Positions 1 to 10,126 of a stretch of DNA of 64,000 bases are shown here, one piece after another. The DNA is taken from NCBI RefSeq assembly GCF_021272205.1, contig NZ_JAJSDX010000009.1:62001-126000 (forward strand), given 5' to 3'. How positions within the stretch are numbered: position 1 is the stretch's first letter; each line of letters opens with the position of its first letter. Position numbers and translations under genes: made by a program. The notes beneath the pieces were generated by a model, which had not been told where the DNA came from, ran no database searches, and was given only the letters and a program-made list of their open reading frames with translations. This DNA is from Pantoea sp. Mb-10. GTDB lineage: Bacteria; Pseudomonadota; Gammaproteobacteria; Enterobacterales; Enterobacteriaceae.

Positions 1-1
1 G

Positions 2-355
2 TGTAACGCATGGGTGCGTTTTTTACTGCGGCGCTCCCTGTCGCCGCGTATTCGCTTTGCCGCCATTCAGAGTGAAAAAGGCCAGGCGCTGCTGCGCGCT
101 GTCGGCTTGCCCGGTGAAACGCTTCACACTCTCGTGTTGATCAACAGCAATGGCCATTGGCTGCGGGCGCAGGCGGTTTGTCGCGCCATGGCCCACATGC
201 CGTGGCCGTGGCGCGCGTTCGCGGTGTTGCGCCTGCTGCCCGACCGCCTAACCACCAAAATGTACGATCTTATTGCCCGGAACCGTTACCGGCTGTTCGG
301 CCAGTACGACTGCGTGCATCCGCTCGAGGCGGACTATCCTGACCGCTTTCTCTGA
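2..355 (+). CDS. DCC-family (DUF393) thiol-disulfide oxidoreductase-like protein, 5' partial
   Basis: The reading frame is already open at the left edge. It reads C-N-A-W before the VRFLLRR stretch, so the GTG at position 14 is an internal valine and not a start. The DCC family (DUF393, YuxK-like) begins with a DGxCxxC motif followed by a VRFLLRRD-like helix. Here only the last cysteine of that motif is inside the window, and the aspartate and first cysteine lie upstream. About 117 C-terminal residues are visible, ending in the YPDRFL tail. Family members are predicted redox proteins of unknown substrate. The gene ends about 180 bp before the next one. Confident on family, none on specific function. 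Confidence 0.8.
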   Translation, partial: CNAWVRFLLRRSLSPRIRFAAIQSEKGQALLRAVGLPGETLHTLVLINSNGHWLRAQAVCRAMAHMPWPWRAFAVLRLLPDRLTTKMYDLIARNRYRLFGQYDCVHPLEADYPDRFL

Positions 356-538
356 TCTCATCGCCCATTTGCTGACGGACCTTACACTTATTTACACCAT
401 TTTCCGTTGCGGTTAGCCTTGTTCCGTAAGGCTAACCGCGCGGCGGGTCAGGTTTACGCATGACTAAGCAGGCAATTATGCCCTGTCATGCCATGCTTAA
501 CCGCAGCGGGAATAAGTTAACTACTTCATGAGGACGTT

Positions 539-1750
539 ATGACGCTGCGGTCGCTTCAGGCGCTGTGCCTGGTTAATTTTTTTATGGCGGATGTACGGGA
601 TGGATTGGGCCCCTTTTTAGGGATTTTTCTCACACAGCATCACTGGCAAGCCGACACCATTGGCTGGGTGATGACGGCGGGCGGCTTGGCCGGCTTGGTT
701 GCCACCATCCCCGCCGGATTAATTACCGATGCGACCACGCATAAACGTTTGCTGCTGATGGTGGGATCGCTGGTGATCACCACAGCCACGTTGATGCTGT
801 GGTTCTTTCCGCAGACCGGGATCGCCGTCTCATCGCAGGTGATGACCGGCATGGCGGCGGCGCTGATTGGTCCGGTCCTAACCGGGATTACGCTGGGTCT
901 CACCGGCCCGAAAAAATTCAGCCATCAGATGGGGATTAACGAAGCGTTCAACCACGGCGGTAACATGTTCGCGGCAATCATTGCCGGCTTCGCTTTTTGG
1001 TATTGGGGTACGGGCGCGGTTTTTGTGCTGATGACGGTCATGGCACTTTTTGCTGCGCTGGCGGTGACGGCAATCCGTCCGGCAGATATCGATCACCGAT
1101 TGGCGCGCGGCCTTGGCGATGATAAAGGCGCGATGGCGATGCCGCGGCTGTCGCTGATCGCGCGCAATCCAGCGATCCTCATTATTGGCCTGACGCTGCT
1201 GCTGTTTCACCTCAGCAACGCCGCGCTGCTGCCCATGCTGAGCATGCGCGTGGCTGCCTCGCACAGCGGGGCTTCCACTGCGGGTGTCTACGCCGCCGCC
1301 ACCGTGGTCATTTCGCAGCTGGTGATGATCCCGGTTGCGCTTTTTGCCGCCGCACGCGCGGAAAAAGTAGGCTATGGCTGGCTTATCACCGCCGCGCTGC
1401 TGATCTTGCCGGTGCGCGCCGCCATTGCCTCTGCCTACTCAGATGCGTATGCCATGATCCCTATTCAGATTTTAGATGGTCTGGCAGCGGGTTTACTGGG
1501 TGTCGCTGTACCGGCCTACATTGTCAAAATTCTCTCCGGCAGCGGACACACCAACGCCGGTCAAGGAATGATCATGGTGATGCAGGGTATTGGGGCGTCG
1601 ATGAGCCCGGCGCTGGCGGGCAGCATCGCCTCTACCTGGTCTTACAGCATTGCCTTTGCGGTATTGGGATGTATTGCCCTGAGTGCGCTGGCGATTTGGT
1701 GGGCAGGCAGCCGTTTCACCGCTGGCAAGCCCGCTGAAGCACCGCGTTAG
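539..1750 (+). CDS. MFS transporter
   Basis: This is a 403-residue hydrophobic protein with about 12 predicted membrane segments, the normal size of a major facilitator superfamily antiporter or symporter. The loop after the second helix carries a variant of the MFS motif (AGLITDATTHKRLLL), and a second half of similar layout follows a short central loop near residue 190. The start is supported by GAGGA about six bases upstream of the ATG. It stands alone between the DCC-family gene and a convergent chemoreceptor. The substrate cannot be told from sequence; drug or sugar export are both possible. Confidence 0.85.
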   Translation: MTLRSLQALCLVNFFMADVRDGLGPFLGIFLTQHHWQADTIGWVMTAGGLAGLVATIPAGLITDATTHKRLLLMVGSLVITTATLMLWFFPQTGIAVSSQVMTGMAAALIGPVLTGITLGLTGPKKFSHQMGINEAFNHGGNMFAAIIAGFAFWYWGTGAVFVLMTVMALFAALAVTAIRPADIDHRLARGLGDDKGAMAMPRLSLIARNPAILIIGLTLLLFHLSNAALLPMLSMRVAASHSGASTAGVYAAATVVISQLVMIPVALFAAARAEKVGYGWLITAALLILPVRAAIASAYSDAYAMIPIQILDGLAAGLLGVAVPAYIVKILSGSGHTNAGQGMIMVMQGIGASMSPALAGSIASTWSYSIAFAVLGCIALSALAIWWAGSRFTAGKPAEAPR

Positions 1751-1759
1751 GCACAGGAA

Positions 1760-1794
1760 GCAAATGGGCGTTGCAGGCTGCACCGCCCATTTGC
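1760..1794. terminator. Hairpin between convergent genes
   Basis: An 11-bp perfect inverted repeat (arms 1760-1770 and 1784-1794) with a 13-base loop fills the 55-bp gap between the convergent MFS and chemoreceptor genes. It has no clear T-run on either strand. It probably acts as a two-way transcription barrier or 3'-end stabiliser. Confidence 0.45.
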
Positions 1795-1805
1795 AGCGTT
1801 GGCGG

Positions 1806-3350
1806 TTAGACTTTAAAGGCTTCGACCATACCGCGCAGGGCGTGCGCCTGCCCTGCCAGCGATTGCGAAGCCGACGACGACTCCTCCACCAGCGCAGCGT
1901 TGCTCTGGGTGACGCCGTCCATCTGGCTAACCGCGATGCTGACCTGTGAAATGCCCTGCATCTGCTCTGACGACGCCAGCGAGATCTCATCCATGGCTGA
2001 TGCCAATTCGCCGACCATACTGACCACTTTCAGAATGCTCTTTCCGGTGCCGGCGGCGACATCAACGCCGCTATGGACCTGTTCAACAGCCTGTTCAATC
2101 AGCTCTTTGATCTCTTTCGCTGCGGTGGCGCTGCGCTGCGCCAGCGTTCTGACCTCGCCCGCGACCACCGCAAAGCCGCGCCCCCCTTCCCCCGCGCGCG
2201 CCGCTTCCACTGCCGCGTTGAGCGCCAGAATATTGGTCTGGAATGCGATGCTCTCGATCACACCGGTGATGTCGCGCACCTTGGTGGCGCTCAGCGAAAT
2301 ATCATTCATGGTGGCCGTCATGCGCTGTACATCCGCTTCGCCGTGCTGCGCCAGTTCGGCAGCGTCGCGTGCACTGCTGGCTGTGGTTTGCGCGCTGAGG
2401 GTATTGCTTTTCACGGTGGCGGTGAGCTGCTCCATGCTGGCGGCGGTTTCCTGCAGCGCAGCCGCCTGCTCCTCTGTGCGTGATGAGAGCTCGGTGTTGC
2501 CTTCGGCGATCTCATCGGAGGCCATGGCAACCGACGCAGCGCTCTCTTTAATGGTGATCACCAGCTGACGCAAATCGCCCTGCATGGTCACCAGCGAGGC
2601 CAACAGGCTACTGTTGTCCCCCGGACGTAGCTGCACGGCGGTAGTGAGATCGCCCGCGGCAATTGCCGCGGTCACCGCCTGTGCCTGCGCAGGCTCGCCG
2701 CCCAGCTGCTTCATCAAACTACGAATAATCAGGCTGGCTGCCGCGATCGACACGATCACCGTCAGCGCTCCCAGTATCGCCAGTATCGTCATCAACCGAC
2801 TCACATAATTGCCGGTGTTTTCCACCGCCGCCTCGCTCTCCTCAAGCTGAGCCGTGGTCATATCTTTCAGCGCCGCGAGCAGCTGCGCCTGGCGTGGCCT
2901 GACCGTGTGCATCAAATAGTGAATGGTTTCCTGCTGTTTGTTTTGCAACCCTAGCTGAGCAGCACTGCTTAATGCGTTTAGTACATCGACTTCGAGCGCA
3001 ACCACCTTATCGAACGCGGCCTGCCCTTTTTCTGTTGCGTGTACGGACTGAATCGCAGCCAACTTATTCAAATTTTCCTGAAACAGTGTTTTCTGCTGCT
3101 CAACCCGCGTCTGTTCGGGTTTCATTTCTTCAGGTTCGGTGAGCAGCGCAATATTCCGTACGGCGATACCCATATCTCGCAGGCCACTGTAAAGTCCCAT
3201 CCCTAGCTGATATTTACGCATATTAATATTAACGGTTTTTTCCAGCTCGCTACGTGAATTTACCAGCCCGCTGTATGCAACAGCGATACAAATGATAAAA
3301 AGCACAATGAGCGTTCCAAAACTAAGAGCCAAGCGGGTCGATATTTTCAT
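1806..3350 (-). CDS. Methyl-accepting chemotaxis protein (Tar/Tsr type)
   Basis: A 514-residue transmembrane chemoreceptor. Order: short cytoplasmic tail, TM1 (about residues 7-30), a periplasmic four-helix-bundle sensor domain to about 185, TM2 (about 190-212), HAMP, then the long coiled-coil signalling domain. The conserved hairpin tip is clear ([20 protein letters not shown], about residues 372-391) and contacts CheA/CheW. The protein ends in VEAFKV and lacks the NWETF-type C-terminal pentapeptide that tethers CheR/CheB, so it should depend on assistance from other receptors for adaptation. AGGAG lies upstream of the ATG. The ligand is unknown. Two other chemoreceptors and one decayed copy occur in this window, with no che genes. 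Confidence 0.92.
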   Translation of the reverse strand: MKISTRLALSFGTLIVLFIICIAVAYSGLVNSRSELEKTVNINMRKYQLGMGLYSGLRDMGIAVRNIALLTEPEEMKPEQTRVEQQKTLFQENLNKLAAIQSVHATEKGQAAFDKVVALEVDVLNALSSAAQLGLQNKQQETIHYLMHTVRPRQAQLLAALKDMTTAQLEESEAAVENTGNYVSRLMTILAILGALTVIVSIAAASLIIRSLMKQLGGEPAQAQAVTAAIAAGDLTTAVQLRPGDNSSLLASLVTMQGDLRQLVITIKESAASVAMASDEIAEGNTELSSRTEEQAAALQETAASMEQLTATVKSNTLSAQTTASSARDAAELAQHGEADVQRMTATMNDISLSATKVRDITGVIESIAFQTNILALNAAVEAARAGEGGRGFAVVAGEVRTLAQRSATAAKEIKELIEQAVEQVHSGVDVAAGTGKSILKVVSMVGELASAMDEISLASSEQMQGISQVSIAVSQMDGVTQSNAALVEESSSASQSLAGQAHALRGMVEAFKV

Positions 3351-3697
3351 TATTTTGGTTTCTCCTGGTTAAAAAGGAGTTATCGGTTAGACGAGAAAGA
3401 AATCCAGCATAAAAATCATTTCACGCCAAAATTTAAATAATAAAAAAAACGCCCACTCACTTTGACAATTTCGTATTATAAGCTAAGCCATCAAAACTAT
3501 TTCATGCTGCGCTCACGGCTATAAAGGGTAAATTTAAATAACCTCTTTTAACGTATGCGATTCCACTGCCTATTTTTACTTACACGCTTTAAAATAACGA
3601 GCACGCAGACGATTTAACGTTATTTACACCGCGCGTTATTCTTTCATGTTGCGTAAAAGGGACTGTCAAAAGGCCTTCAGCCGAGGAGAACCAGTAA
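3351..3697. other. AT-rich intergenic region
   Basis: This 347-bp AT-rich stretch separates the divergent chemoreceptor and the DUF2256 gene, so it should hold promoters for both. A TTGACA hexamer is at 3462-3467, but no well-spaced -10 accompanies it. I looked for a sigma-28 type promoter for the chemoreceptor and found only a weak CCGATAA-like box (3380-3386, minus strand) without a matching -35. Confidence 0.4.
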
Positions 3698-3853
3698 ATG
3701 TTTAAAGGCAACAAAGCGGCGCTTCCCGTGCGCTACTGCAAACAGTGCGAACAACCCATGAGCTGGCGTAAAAAGTGGGAAAAATGCTGGGATGAAGTGC
3801 AGTATTGTTCGGAACGCTGTCGACGTGAGGCAAAACACCGCCGTAAAGCATAA
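3698..3853 (+). CDS. DUF2256 domain-containing zinc-ribbon-like peptide
   Basis: A 51-residue basic protein with two cysteine pairs, CKQC near residues 14-17 and C37/C41 in QYCSERCR, spaced as in the DUF2256 family. The family is a short presumed zinc-binding peptide often found near photolyase/cryptochrome genes. GAGGAGA lies 9 bases upstream of the ATG, a strong ribosome binding site. It is too short for many ORF callers but the motif is distinctive. No photolyase gene is visible nearby, so the context gives no further clue to function. Confidence 0.8.
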   Translation: MFKGNKAALPVRYCKQCEQPMSWRKKWEKCWDEVQYCSERCRREAKHRRKA

Positions 3854-4027
3854 AGACCGATAGTCTGACGTGCGGTTTCTTCCCAGCGCGCCGCCTACTT
3901 ATGTGATCTCACTCACATCAAGCAGTAGGGACGCGTGGGCCAATGGGGTAAAACCAGTAAGGTGACGCCATGTCAGCCCTTATTGGGTGTTTTCATCGCG
4001 ATCCCGCCAGAAAGGACGTTCGCTTTT

Positions 4028-4945
4028 ATGCCCGTGAATTTTGATCTCAATGACCTGTATGCGTTTCGCGCACTGATGGAGTATGGCAATTTTCGTCTCG
4101 CGGCCGAGTCCATTTGCCTGTCACAGTCGGCCCTGAGCCGCCGCATCGAAAAGCTGGAAACGGCGCTGGGCACCCGGCTGTTCGATCGCACCACCCGTCG
4201 CGTGACCTTAACACTGTTTGGGCAGAGTTTCGCTGAGCGATCGGAGCAACTGCTCGCCAACGTGGAAGCGGTGCTGGCGGATGTGAATCAGATAAGCCAG
4301 GAGCGCACCGGCCTGGTGACCGTCGCGACTGTTCCGTCGGCAGCGTACTATTTTATGCCCGATGTGATTCGTCGGTTCCGCGCTCGTTATCCACGCGTGC
4401 GCATCAAACTTATCGACAGCAGCGTCGGCAATGTTATAGAGGCGGTGAGCAGCGGTCAGGCGGACTTTGGCATCTGTTTTTCCCGAAATCTTCCTGCCAC
4501 GGTGATGTTTACGCCGCTGGAAGAAGATGTGTATGTCGCTGTCTGCCGCCATGATCATCCGCTTGCGCGGCGATCGCATCTGCGCTGGGGAACGTTTTTC
4601 GAACAGGAGTATATAGGTCTGGATAAGGTATCCGGCAACCGCACGCTGCTTGATCAAGCCCTGGGCCACCTTACGCCCGCCCGTCCGAGCATTTGCGAAA
4701 CCCGCCACGTCACGACACTGCTGGGGATGGTGGAAGCGGGCATCGGCATTGCCGCCGTGCCCGCGATGTCGCTCCCGGCCTCAGGCCACGCGTTACTGAC
4801 GCAGGTGCCGCTGACCGATCCGGTGGTCAAACGCTCAGTGGGGCTGATACGCCGCCGCGGTCGTATCCAATCCTACGTGGCGGCAGAGCTGGAAACGTTG
4901 ATTACTGAACAGTATCCGTCGGCTTCGCTGTCGCCGAAGCCTTAA
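4028..4945 (+). CDS. LysR-family transcriptional regulator
   Basis: The chosen ATG gives 305 residues, typical for LysR. An upstream in-frame start at 3935 would add 31 residues without family character, while AAAGGA sits 11 bases before 4028. Residues 1-60 form the winged helix-turn-helix (FRLAAESICLSQSALSRRIE), followed by a linker helix and a two-lobed effector-binding domain. Its 3' end overlaps the convergent ModA-like gene by 44 bp. It is the likely regulator of the neighbouring binding-protein/MHS-symporter pair, though LysR regulators usually sit divergent from, not convergent with, their targets. The effector is unknown, perhaps an organic acid. Confidence 0.88.
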   Translation: MPVNFDLNDLYAFRALMEYGNFRLAAESICLSQSALSRRIEKLETALGTRLFDRTTRRVTLTLFGQSFAERSEQLLANVEAVLADVNQISQERTGLVTVATVPSAAYYFMPDVIRRFRARYPRVRIKLIDSSVGNVIEAVSSGQADFGICFSRNLPATVMFTPLEEDVYVAVCRHDHPLARRSHLRWGTFFEQEYIGLDKVSGNRTLLDQALGHLTPARPSICETRHVTTLLGMVEAGIGIAAVPAMSLPASGHALLTQVPLTDPVVKRSVGLIRRRGRIQSYVAAELETLITEQYPSASLSPKP

Positions 4946-5708
4946 CGCTGTGCATCCCCGTGGCCGTAACCACTTTTTGTGCCTGCGGTGAGGCAAGGAA
5001 AGTCAGCAGCGCTTTACCTGCCTGCGGGTGCGCTGCATTGGCCGTAACGGCCCCTGCAAAGCGGGTAATGTACTGCACGTTATCCGGCAGCTCGCCAACA
5101 AAGGTGACGCCCGATACCGGCAGCAGCTCGCTTACCTGCTGCAAGCCCAGCGCATAGGTACCTTTTGCGACCTCAGACGCCACCGGGATACGCTCCACCA
5201 TCCGGGCTTTGGTCTGCATTTGATTATCGATACCCAGCTTTTTAAACAGCGTGGTGCTGACGTAGCGCCCGCTGGCGCTGTCGGAATAGGCGACAGACGG
5301 TGCCTGCAGCAGCGTTGCGCGCAGCGCCGCGTCGGTTTTAATGTCTGGCACCGACGCCCCTTTTTTCACCACCACGCCAATCGGGGAATCCGCCAATTCA
5401 ACGCGCGATCCCGTGAGCGTCCGCTTTGCGTGCTCCAGATCGCTCAGCGCATCACCGACCATGATCACCACATCCGCTTTTTCACCACGCGCGAGCCGGT
5501 TGGGGATCGCCTGCGGCGTTTTGCCCATAGAAGGCCCCGGCACAATCACCAGATGGTGACCGCTCGCTTTCTCATAGTCCGGGGCCAGCTTTTCCAGCGC
5601 CGCTTTGAAGCCGCCCGAAATCATCACCGTCACATCATCGGCCGCGGCGGTACCGCTCAGTGAAGCCAACACCAGCGTGGCGAGCAGCGAAGAGGAAAAT
5701 TTGCGCAT
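4902..5708 (-). CDS. ModA-like periplasmic substrate-binding protein
   Basis: 268 residues from the ATG at 5708. AAGGA is 8 bases upstream of this ATG and too close to the alternative ATG at 5717. Residues 1-23 form a Sec signal peptide ending in TAAA. The rest resembles molybdate-type (COG0725) binding proteins: an early SGGF loop, a central ARGEKADVVIMVGDA segment and a SGRYVST segment. No ABC permease or ATPase is adjacent. Instead it is 11 bp downstream of an MHS-family symporter in the same orientation, so it may bind an organic acid and not molybdate. Family assignment is good; substrate is inference. Confidence 0.75.
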   Translation of the reverse strand: MRKFSSSLLATLVLASLSGTAAADDVTVMISGGFKAALEKLAPDYEKASGHHLVIVPGPSMGKTPQAIPNRLARGEKADVVIMVGDALSDLEHAKRTLTGSRVELADSPIGVVVKKGASVPDIKTDAALRATLLQAPSVAYSDSASGRYVSTTLFKKLGIDNQMQTKARMVERIPVASEVAKGTYALGLQQVSELLPVSGVTFVGELPDNVQYITRFAGAVTANAAHPQAGKALLTFLASPQAQKVVTATGMHSVKASATAKPTDTVQ

Positions 5709-5719
5709 CGTGTTCATCC

Positions 5720-7018
5720 TTATTGTTGTGCGGTTTGCAGCGTTAAGGCGCGGCGGCGATAGAGATACAGGGTGGCGACCAGCGCGCAAAGCGCGGCGAA
5801 GCTCATCCAGTAACCCGGTGACGCCTTGTCACCCGTGTATTCGATCAGTGCTGTGGAGATCACTGGCGTGAAACCACCGAATAGCGCCGTGGCCAGGCTG
5901 TAGGCCAGCGAGAAGCCCGCAACGCGTACCTCAGCCGGCATGATTTCCGTCAGCGCCGGGATCATCGCCCCGTTATAAAGGCCATACATGAAGGAGAGCC
6001 ATAACAGCACGGTGAGCATCATTGAGAAGCTCGGCGCATTGGCCAGCATCGTCAGCGCCGGATAGGCGGTTGCCAGTGCCAACAGCGTCATGGCGACCAG
6101 TACGGCTTTGCGCCCGAAGCGATCGGATAATGCACCGCCAATGGGCAGCCAGATAAAGTTGGAGATCGCCACCAGCAGCGTCACCAGCAGGCTATCTGAA
6201 GCGCTTAGCATCAGTACTTTCTTGCCGAAGGTCGGTGCATAGACGGTAATCAGATAAAAGGCGGTGGTGGTCATGGCGACCATCAGCATGCCGGCGATCA
6301 CCACCGGCCAGTTTTTCACCAGCGTTTTGAACACGTCGCCCATCGCCAGATGATGACGGCGCGCGCTGAACTCCTGCGTCTCTTCCAGCTTACGGCGCAA
6401 CACGAAAATAAACGGCACAATCAGGCAGCCAAACAGGAACGGAATGCGCCATCCCCAGTCGCTGATTTGGCTCTGCTCCAGTGCAGCATTCAGGGCAAAG
6501 CCCATCGCCGCGGCCACCATAATGGCCACCTGCTGGCTGCCTGACTGCCAGCTGGTGTAAAAGCCCTTGCGGCCCGGCGTGGCAATTTCAGCCAAATAAA
6601 CCGAGACGCCACCCAATTCCGCACCGGCCGAGAAGCCCTGCAGCAAACGCCCCACCAGCACCAGCAGCGGTGCCCACAGTCCAATCGCCTGATACGACGG
6701 AATCAACACAATCAAAAAGGTGCCTGTTGCCATAATCGATAGCGTGACAATAAGCCCTTTACGGCGTCCAACTTTGTCAATGTACGCCCCGAGCACAATG
6801 GCCCCGATCGGGCGCATCAGGAAGCCTGCGCCAAATACAGCGAAGGTCATCATTAGCGAAGCAAATTCGCTGCTGGCTGGAAAGAATGTATGCGCAATAT
6901 ACGTTGCGTAAAAACCAAACAGGAAAAAATCGAACTGTTCCAGAAAATTGCCTGAGGTCACGCGCAGAATAGCGCCGATACGTGACCGGGTGTTCATGGG
7001 TGAGGTAGAAGCGTGCAT
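5720..7018 (-). CDS. MHS-family MFS transporter (citrate/tricarballylate-proton symporter-like)
   Basis: 432 residues with about 12 membrane helices. The N-terminal [16 protein letters not shown] segment and the [20 protein letters not shown] loop are signatures of the metabolite:H+ symporter branch (CitA, TcuC, ShiA, ProP relatives). GGAGA sits five bases before the ATG. It is the first gene of a two-gene operon with the ModA-like binding protein. In the known tricarballylate system the partners are TcuA/TcuB, which are absent here, so the transported acid is unproven. Likely substrates are citrate-like tricarboxylates or other carboxylates. Confidence 0.82.
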   Translation of the reverse strand: MHASTSPMNTRSRIGAILRVTSGNFLEQFDFFLFGFYATYIAHTFFPASSEFASLMMTFAVFGAGFLMRPIGAIVLGAYIDKVGRRKGLIVTLSIMATGTFLIVLIPSYQAIGLWAPLLVLVGRLLQGFSAGAELGGVSVYLAEIATPGRKGFYTSWQSGSQQVAIMVAAAMGFALNAALEQSQISDWGWRIPFLFGCLIVPFIFVLRRKLEETQEFSARRHHLAMGDVFKTLVKNWPVVIAGMLMVAMTTTAFYLITVYAPTFGKKVLMLSASDSLLVTLLVAISNFIWLPIGGALSDRFGRKAVLVAMTLLALATAYPALTMLANAPSFSMMLTVLLWLSFMYGLYNGAMIPALTEIMPAEVRVAGFSLAYSLATALFGGFTPVISTALIEYTGDKASPGYWMSFAALCALVATLYLYRRRALTLQTAQQ

Positions 7019-7493
7019 CTGTATCTCCAGAGTGTTATCAACGCTTTATGGTTGCGTCTGTTGTGGCAGACTGGATCAGATGCGGGCCGTTAGTAAGCGC
7101 AATAAAGTCATAGACTGATGTGTTTGGCGCATCAATTACGCTAACTCCAACAATATGACGTTTTTTTACAGGGATTTAACATTGCTCCGTTCACGCCTGG
7201 CGACGTGCACTGACTAAAAAGGTCTCTTCTGTTTTGTGACCCACCTCATGGCCGCTTTTTGCGCCTGGACGGCAAACCGTACCGTTTACATGCCGATACT
7301 CCACGGGGAGAGAGTGAGATCCCTTTTCGTTATTTCATTAAGGTCTCTTTAAAAAACCATTAAGTGCCAATTAACTGTTTTAGAGTTTTTTTAAAAACCC
7401 TATAATCAACCTGAGACAACCGCGCACTCTTTCCCCTATAAGAGTGCTTTTACAGACTTTTAAATGCTTTTAATTGTTTTAGGAGCCTTTAAA
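7019..7493. other. Divergent promoter region between MHS symporter and hipBA-like operon
   Basis: A 475-bp region that becomes very AT-rich toward the right. A consensus TATAAT is at 7401-7406, about 90 bp before the antitoxin start, with only a weak -35 near 7378. Several TTTTA/TTTAAA repeats between 7340 and 7493 could form antitoxin-binding sites, but no canonical HipB operator (TATCC-N8-GGATA) was seen. No gene was recognised. Confidence 0.4.
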
Positions 7494-7829
7494 GTGACCC
7501 TTAACCTTTATTCTGCTTCTTCGTTACTGGCCGAACTGGGACAGCGCTTGCGTGCACAGCGACTGCGGCGCAATCTGCTGCAGAAAGAGCTGGCAGAACA
7601 GGCGGGTATTTCGGTATCGGCGCTGAAGAAGCTGGAACACGACGGCCAGGTAACGCTCGAGAGCTTTATGAAGGTGGTCTTTGCGCTGCGGCTGGAACAT
7701 GAGATGCGTGAGCTATTTCTTCTGCCCGCCATGAGCATTGCTCAAGTCGAAGCCTTGCAGCGCCCCCCGCGCCAGCGGGCAGCAAAACGTCGACCACAGG
7801 TAAAAAAGGCAGACCGCGATGAAAACTGA
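7494..7829 (+). CDS. HipB-like XRE-family antitoxin/regulator
   Basis: 111 residues from GTG at 7494. AGGAG lies seven bases upstream of this GTG, so it is preferred over the ATG at 7464. Residues about 15-75 form an XRE helix-turn-helix (RLRRNLLQKELAEQAGISVS). A basic C-terminal tail ([17 protein letters not shown]) follows. The last 11 bases overlap the downstream HipA-like kinase, the usual coupled arrangement of hipBA modules. The expected role is to bind its own promoter and neutralise the kinase. Assignment rests on the fold plus this coupling. Confidence 0.82.
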   Translation: MTLNLYSASSLLAELGQRLRAQRLRRNLLQKELAEQAGISVSALKKLEHDGQVTLESFMKVVFALRLEHEMRELFLLPAMSIAQVEALQRPPRQRAAKRRPQVKKADRDEN

Positions 7830-9084
7830 TTATGTCCCACTGCAGCGGCTTGAGGTGCTCTATCAAGGCTGGGGCGAGCAGTGGCCGCTCGGCATCCTGG
7901 GCGCGGGTCAGCGGCGCGGCGAATGGCTGTTTGAGTATTCTGCGCAAAGCCTCGACAAGGGCATTGCGTTTTCACCGCTGCTGCAGCCGCTTGCGCCTGT
8001 TACCTATCGCAACTTCGAGCGCCATCAGGAGGGCATCCCCGGCTTTATTGCCGACTCGCTACCGGACGGCTGGGGACGCCTGCTGATGGATCGGCTGCTG
8101 CGGCGTAATGGCATTGAACCGGCCCGCCTCTCGCCGCTGGATCGCCTGGCCATGCTAGGCAGCAATACCATGGGCGCGCTGACCTATCGCCCCGCGATCG
8201 CGCTATCCGATAACGCAGCGCAGCGCAGTAAGATGGATGATCTCATCAGGCTGGCGCGCGAAATTGAAACCGAAGTGGCGGGACAGGATTCCGACGTGCT
8301 GCCGGAGTTGGTCAGGCTGGGCGGCTCGCCGCACGGCGCGCGGCCAAAAGTGCTGCTGGCGTTTGATGCGAAAACCGGACGCGTAAGTTCCGCGCCCTTT
8401 GCAGGCAGCGAGCCCTGGCTGATAAAATTTCCGGCCGCGCAGGAAGCCCCTTGGGTCTGCGCGCTGGAAGAGGTTTATGCGCGCGTCGCGCGTCAGGCCG
8501 GCATCGATTTTCCGCCCAGCCGCTGGTTCGATCTCGGTCAAGGCCTGTCGGCCTTTGGCGTACAGCGTTTTGATCGGCAGCAGGACGTGCGGGTGCCCAT
8601 TTTAAGCATGGCGGGCGCGCTGCAGGCCGATTTTCGCCTGCCCTGTCTCGACTACACCGACATCTTACAGGCAACCGCCATGGTGACCCGCTCAGCCGTG
8701 GCGCGCGAGGCGCAGGCGCGCCGCATGGTGTTCAACGTTGTCATGCATAACCAGGACGATCACGCCAAGAACTTTGCGTTTATGTTGAACGATCAACAAA
8801 CATGGCAGGTTTCCCCGGCCTATGACCTGACCTTCCAATACGGGCCAGGCGGCCAGCATCAAACGTCGGTGGCGGGTTACGGCCATCATATCCCACGTGC
8901 CGCCCTGATAAGCGTCGCAAAAGCGGCCGATATCAGCGAAAAGCGTATTAATGCGCTGATCGACGACGTGTGTGAGGCAGCCAACAGCTTCGCCACCACA
9001 GCGCGCGCGCTGGGCGATGCCTTGCCGAAAGCGGTGATCGCGGACACGCAGGCGGCGATCCAGACCGCGATGCGCGCACTTTAA
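7819..9084 (+). CDS. HipA-like serine/threonine kinase toxin
   Basis: 421 residues, matching full-length HipA proteins, which carry a small N-terminal domain and a kinase-like core. Seen here: the glycine-rich [10 protein letters not shown] segment (about residues 167-176) for phosphate binding, the catalytic loop HNQDDHAKN (about 310-318) and the metal-binding SPAYDLT (about 332-338). In characterised systems HipA phosphorylates glutamyl-tRNA synthetase and promotes persistence; other family members have different targets. All core residues look intact, so it is probably active. It is translationally coupled to the HipB-like gene and converges on scrR with a 4-bp overlap. On a plasmid it may act as an addiction module. 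Confidence 0.85.
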   Translation: MKTDYVPLQRLEVLYQGWGEQWPLGILGAGQRRGEWLFEYSAQSLDKGIAFSPLLQPLAPVTYRNFERHQEGIPGFIADSLPDGWGRLLMDRLLRRNGIEPARLSPLDRLAMLGSNTMGALTYRPAIALSDNAAQRSKMDDLIRLAREIETEVAGQDSDVLPELVRLGGSPHGARPKVLLAFDAKTGRVSSAPFAGSEPWLIKFPAAQEAPWVCALEEVYARVARQAGIDFPPSRWFDLGQGLSAFGVQRFDRQQDVRVPILSMAGALQADFRLPCLDYTDILQATAMVTRSAVAREAQARRMVFNVVMHNQDDHAKNFAFMLNDQQTWQVSPAYDLTFQYGPGGQHQTSVAGYGHHIPRAALISVAKAADISEKRINALIDDVCEAANSFATTARALGDALPKAVIADTQAAIQTAMRAL

Positions 9085-10097
9085 CGCACGCTGCCGGCGC
9101 GCAAACGCAGCGTGGCCGGCAGCACCGTCTGCGGGTGCGCAGGCTCCTCGCCGGCAATCATGGCGGTGACCAGCGAAAAGCACTCCTGCGCCAGGCGCGG
9201 CACATCCTGCGCCACGGTATCGATGGCCACGGAAAGCGAGTCGTAAAGATAGTGATCGTCAAAACTGGCGATGCGGATATCCCGCGTCAGCAGCTGGTGC
9301 TGGCTCATGTAGCGCAGCACGCCCTCCAGCAATCCGCAGGCTGCGGTAAAAAGGGCTTTGGGCGGGCGTCCCAGCTGCGCACACAGGGCAGCAAACATCT
9401 CATACCCGCTGCTGGGATGGTAATTACCGTGCACAATCCACTCGGGGCGCAACGCAACATCGGCCCGCGCCAGCCCTTGCTTGAAGCCCTCAAGGCGATC
9501 TTTAGTGGGTGACAAACGCGGCTGACCGCCTAAGAAGTAGATCTCCTCTGCGCTGGCGCGCGCCAGGCGCTCGACCAGCTCGGCGGTGGGCGTGATTGAA
9601 TCGGTCAGCACCAGCGGTAGCTGAGTCTCGCTCATGTAACGGTCGAACAGCACTACCGGCAGCTGTTCGCTGAGTTTACGGTAGTCGCTGTCGTTGAGCA
9701 TGCTGGACGCCACAATCAGACCATCCACTTGCCGTGCGACCAGATTGTCCACCACCACGCGTTCTTGTCCGGCGTTTTCATCGGTGCAGGCGATGAGCAG
9801 CTGCAGACCGGCCTCACGGCACAGGTTTTCCAGCGCATGGGAAAAAACCGCGAAGCCGTGGTTAGTGATCTCCGGCACCACCAGCCCCAGCGTATGGCTG
9901 CGGTTGTCGCGCAGCAGGCGCGCGTGAATGCTGGGCTGGTAATGGTGCTCGCGAGCCAGATTCAGCACCCGCTCGCGCGTCTCTTTTGCGACGCGCAGTT
10001 CTTTGCCGCGCCCGTTAAGCACCAGGCTGGCCGTGGCTTTAGACACCCCGGCCAGGGCCGCGATATCGCTGATGGTAACGCGTTTGGTTTTTCTCAC
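9081..10097 (-). CDS. scrR: Sucrose operon repressor ScrR (LacI family)
   Basis: 338 residues. The N-terminal LacI helix-turn-helix and hinge ([20 protein letters not shown]) are followed by a periplasmic-binding-protein-like sugar sensor domain, the ScrR/FruR type. The GTG start is used because an in-frame stop lies just upstream. It is 29 bp downstream of scrB in the same direction, the standard scrYABR order. Two CTAAA-centred palindromes in front of scrY and scrK are its likely operators. In known systems fructose or fructose-1-phosphate is the inducer. Confidence 0.88.
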   Translation of the reverse strand: MRKTKRVTISDIAALAGVSKATASLVLNGRGKELRVAKETRERVLNLAREHHYQPSIHARLLRDNRSHTLGLVVPEITNHGFAVFSHALENLCREAGLQLLIACTDENAGQERVVVDNLVARQVDGLIVASSMLNDSDYRKLSEQLPVVLFDRYMSETQLPLVLTDSITPTAELVERLARASAEEIYFLGGQPRLSPTKDRLEGFKQGLARADVALRPEWIVHGNYHPSSGYEMFAALCAQLGRPPKALFTAACGLLEGVLRYMSQHQLLTRDIRIASFDDHYLYDSLSVAIDTVAQDVPRLAQECFSLVTAMIAGEEPAHPQTVLPATLRLRAGSVR

Positions 10098-10126
10098 GGT
10101 GAGGCATCATTCAAAGGATCGATGCC

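Noticed and set aside
3380-3410. Sigma-28 promoter for the first chemoreceptor
   Set aside because: A CCGATAA-like box exists, but no TAAA -35 is found at the required 15-16 bp.
5028-5663. 211-residue plus-strand ORF
   Set aside because: Antisense to the ModA-like gene, with shadow-like composition.
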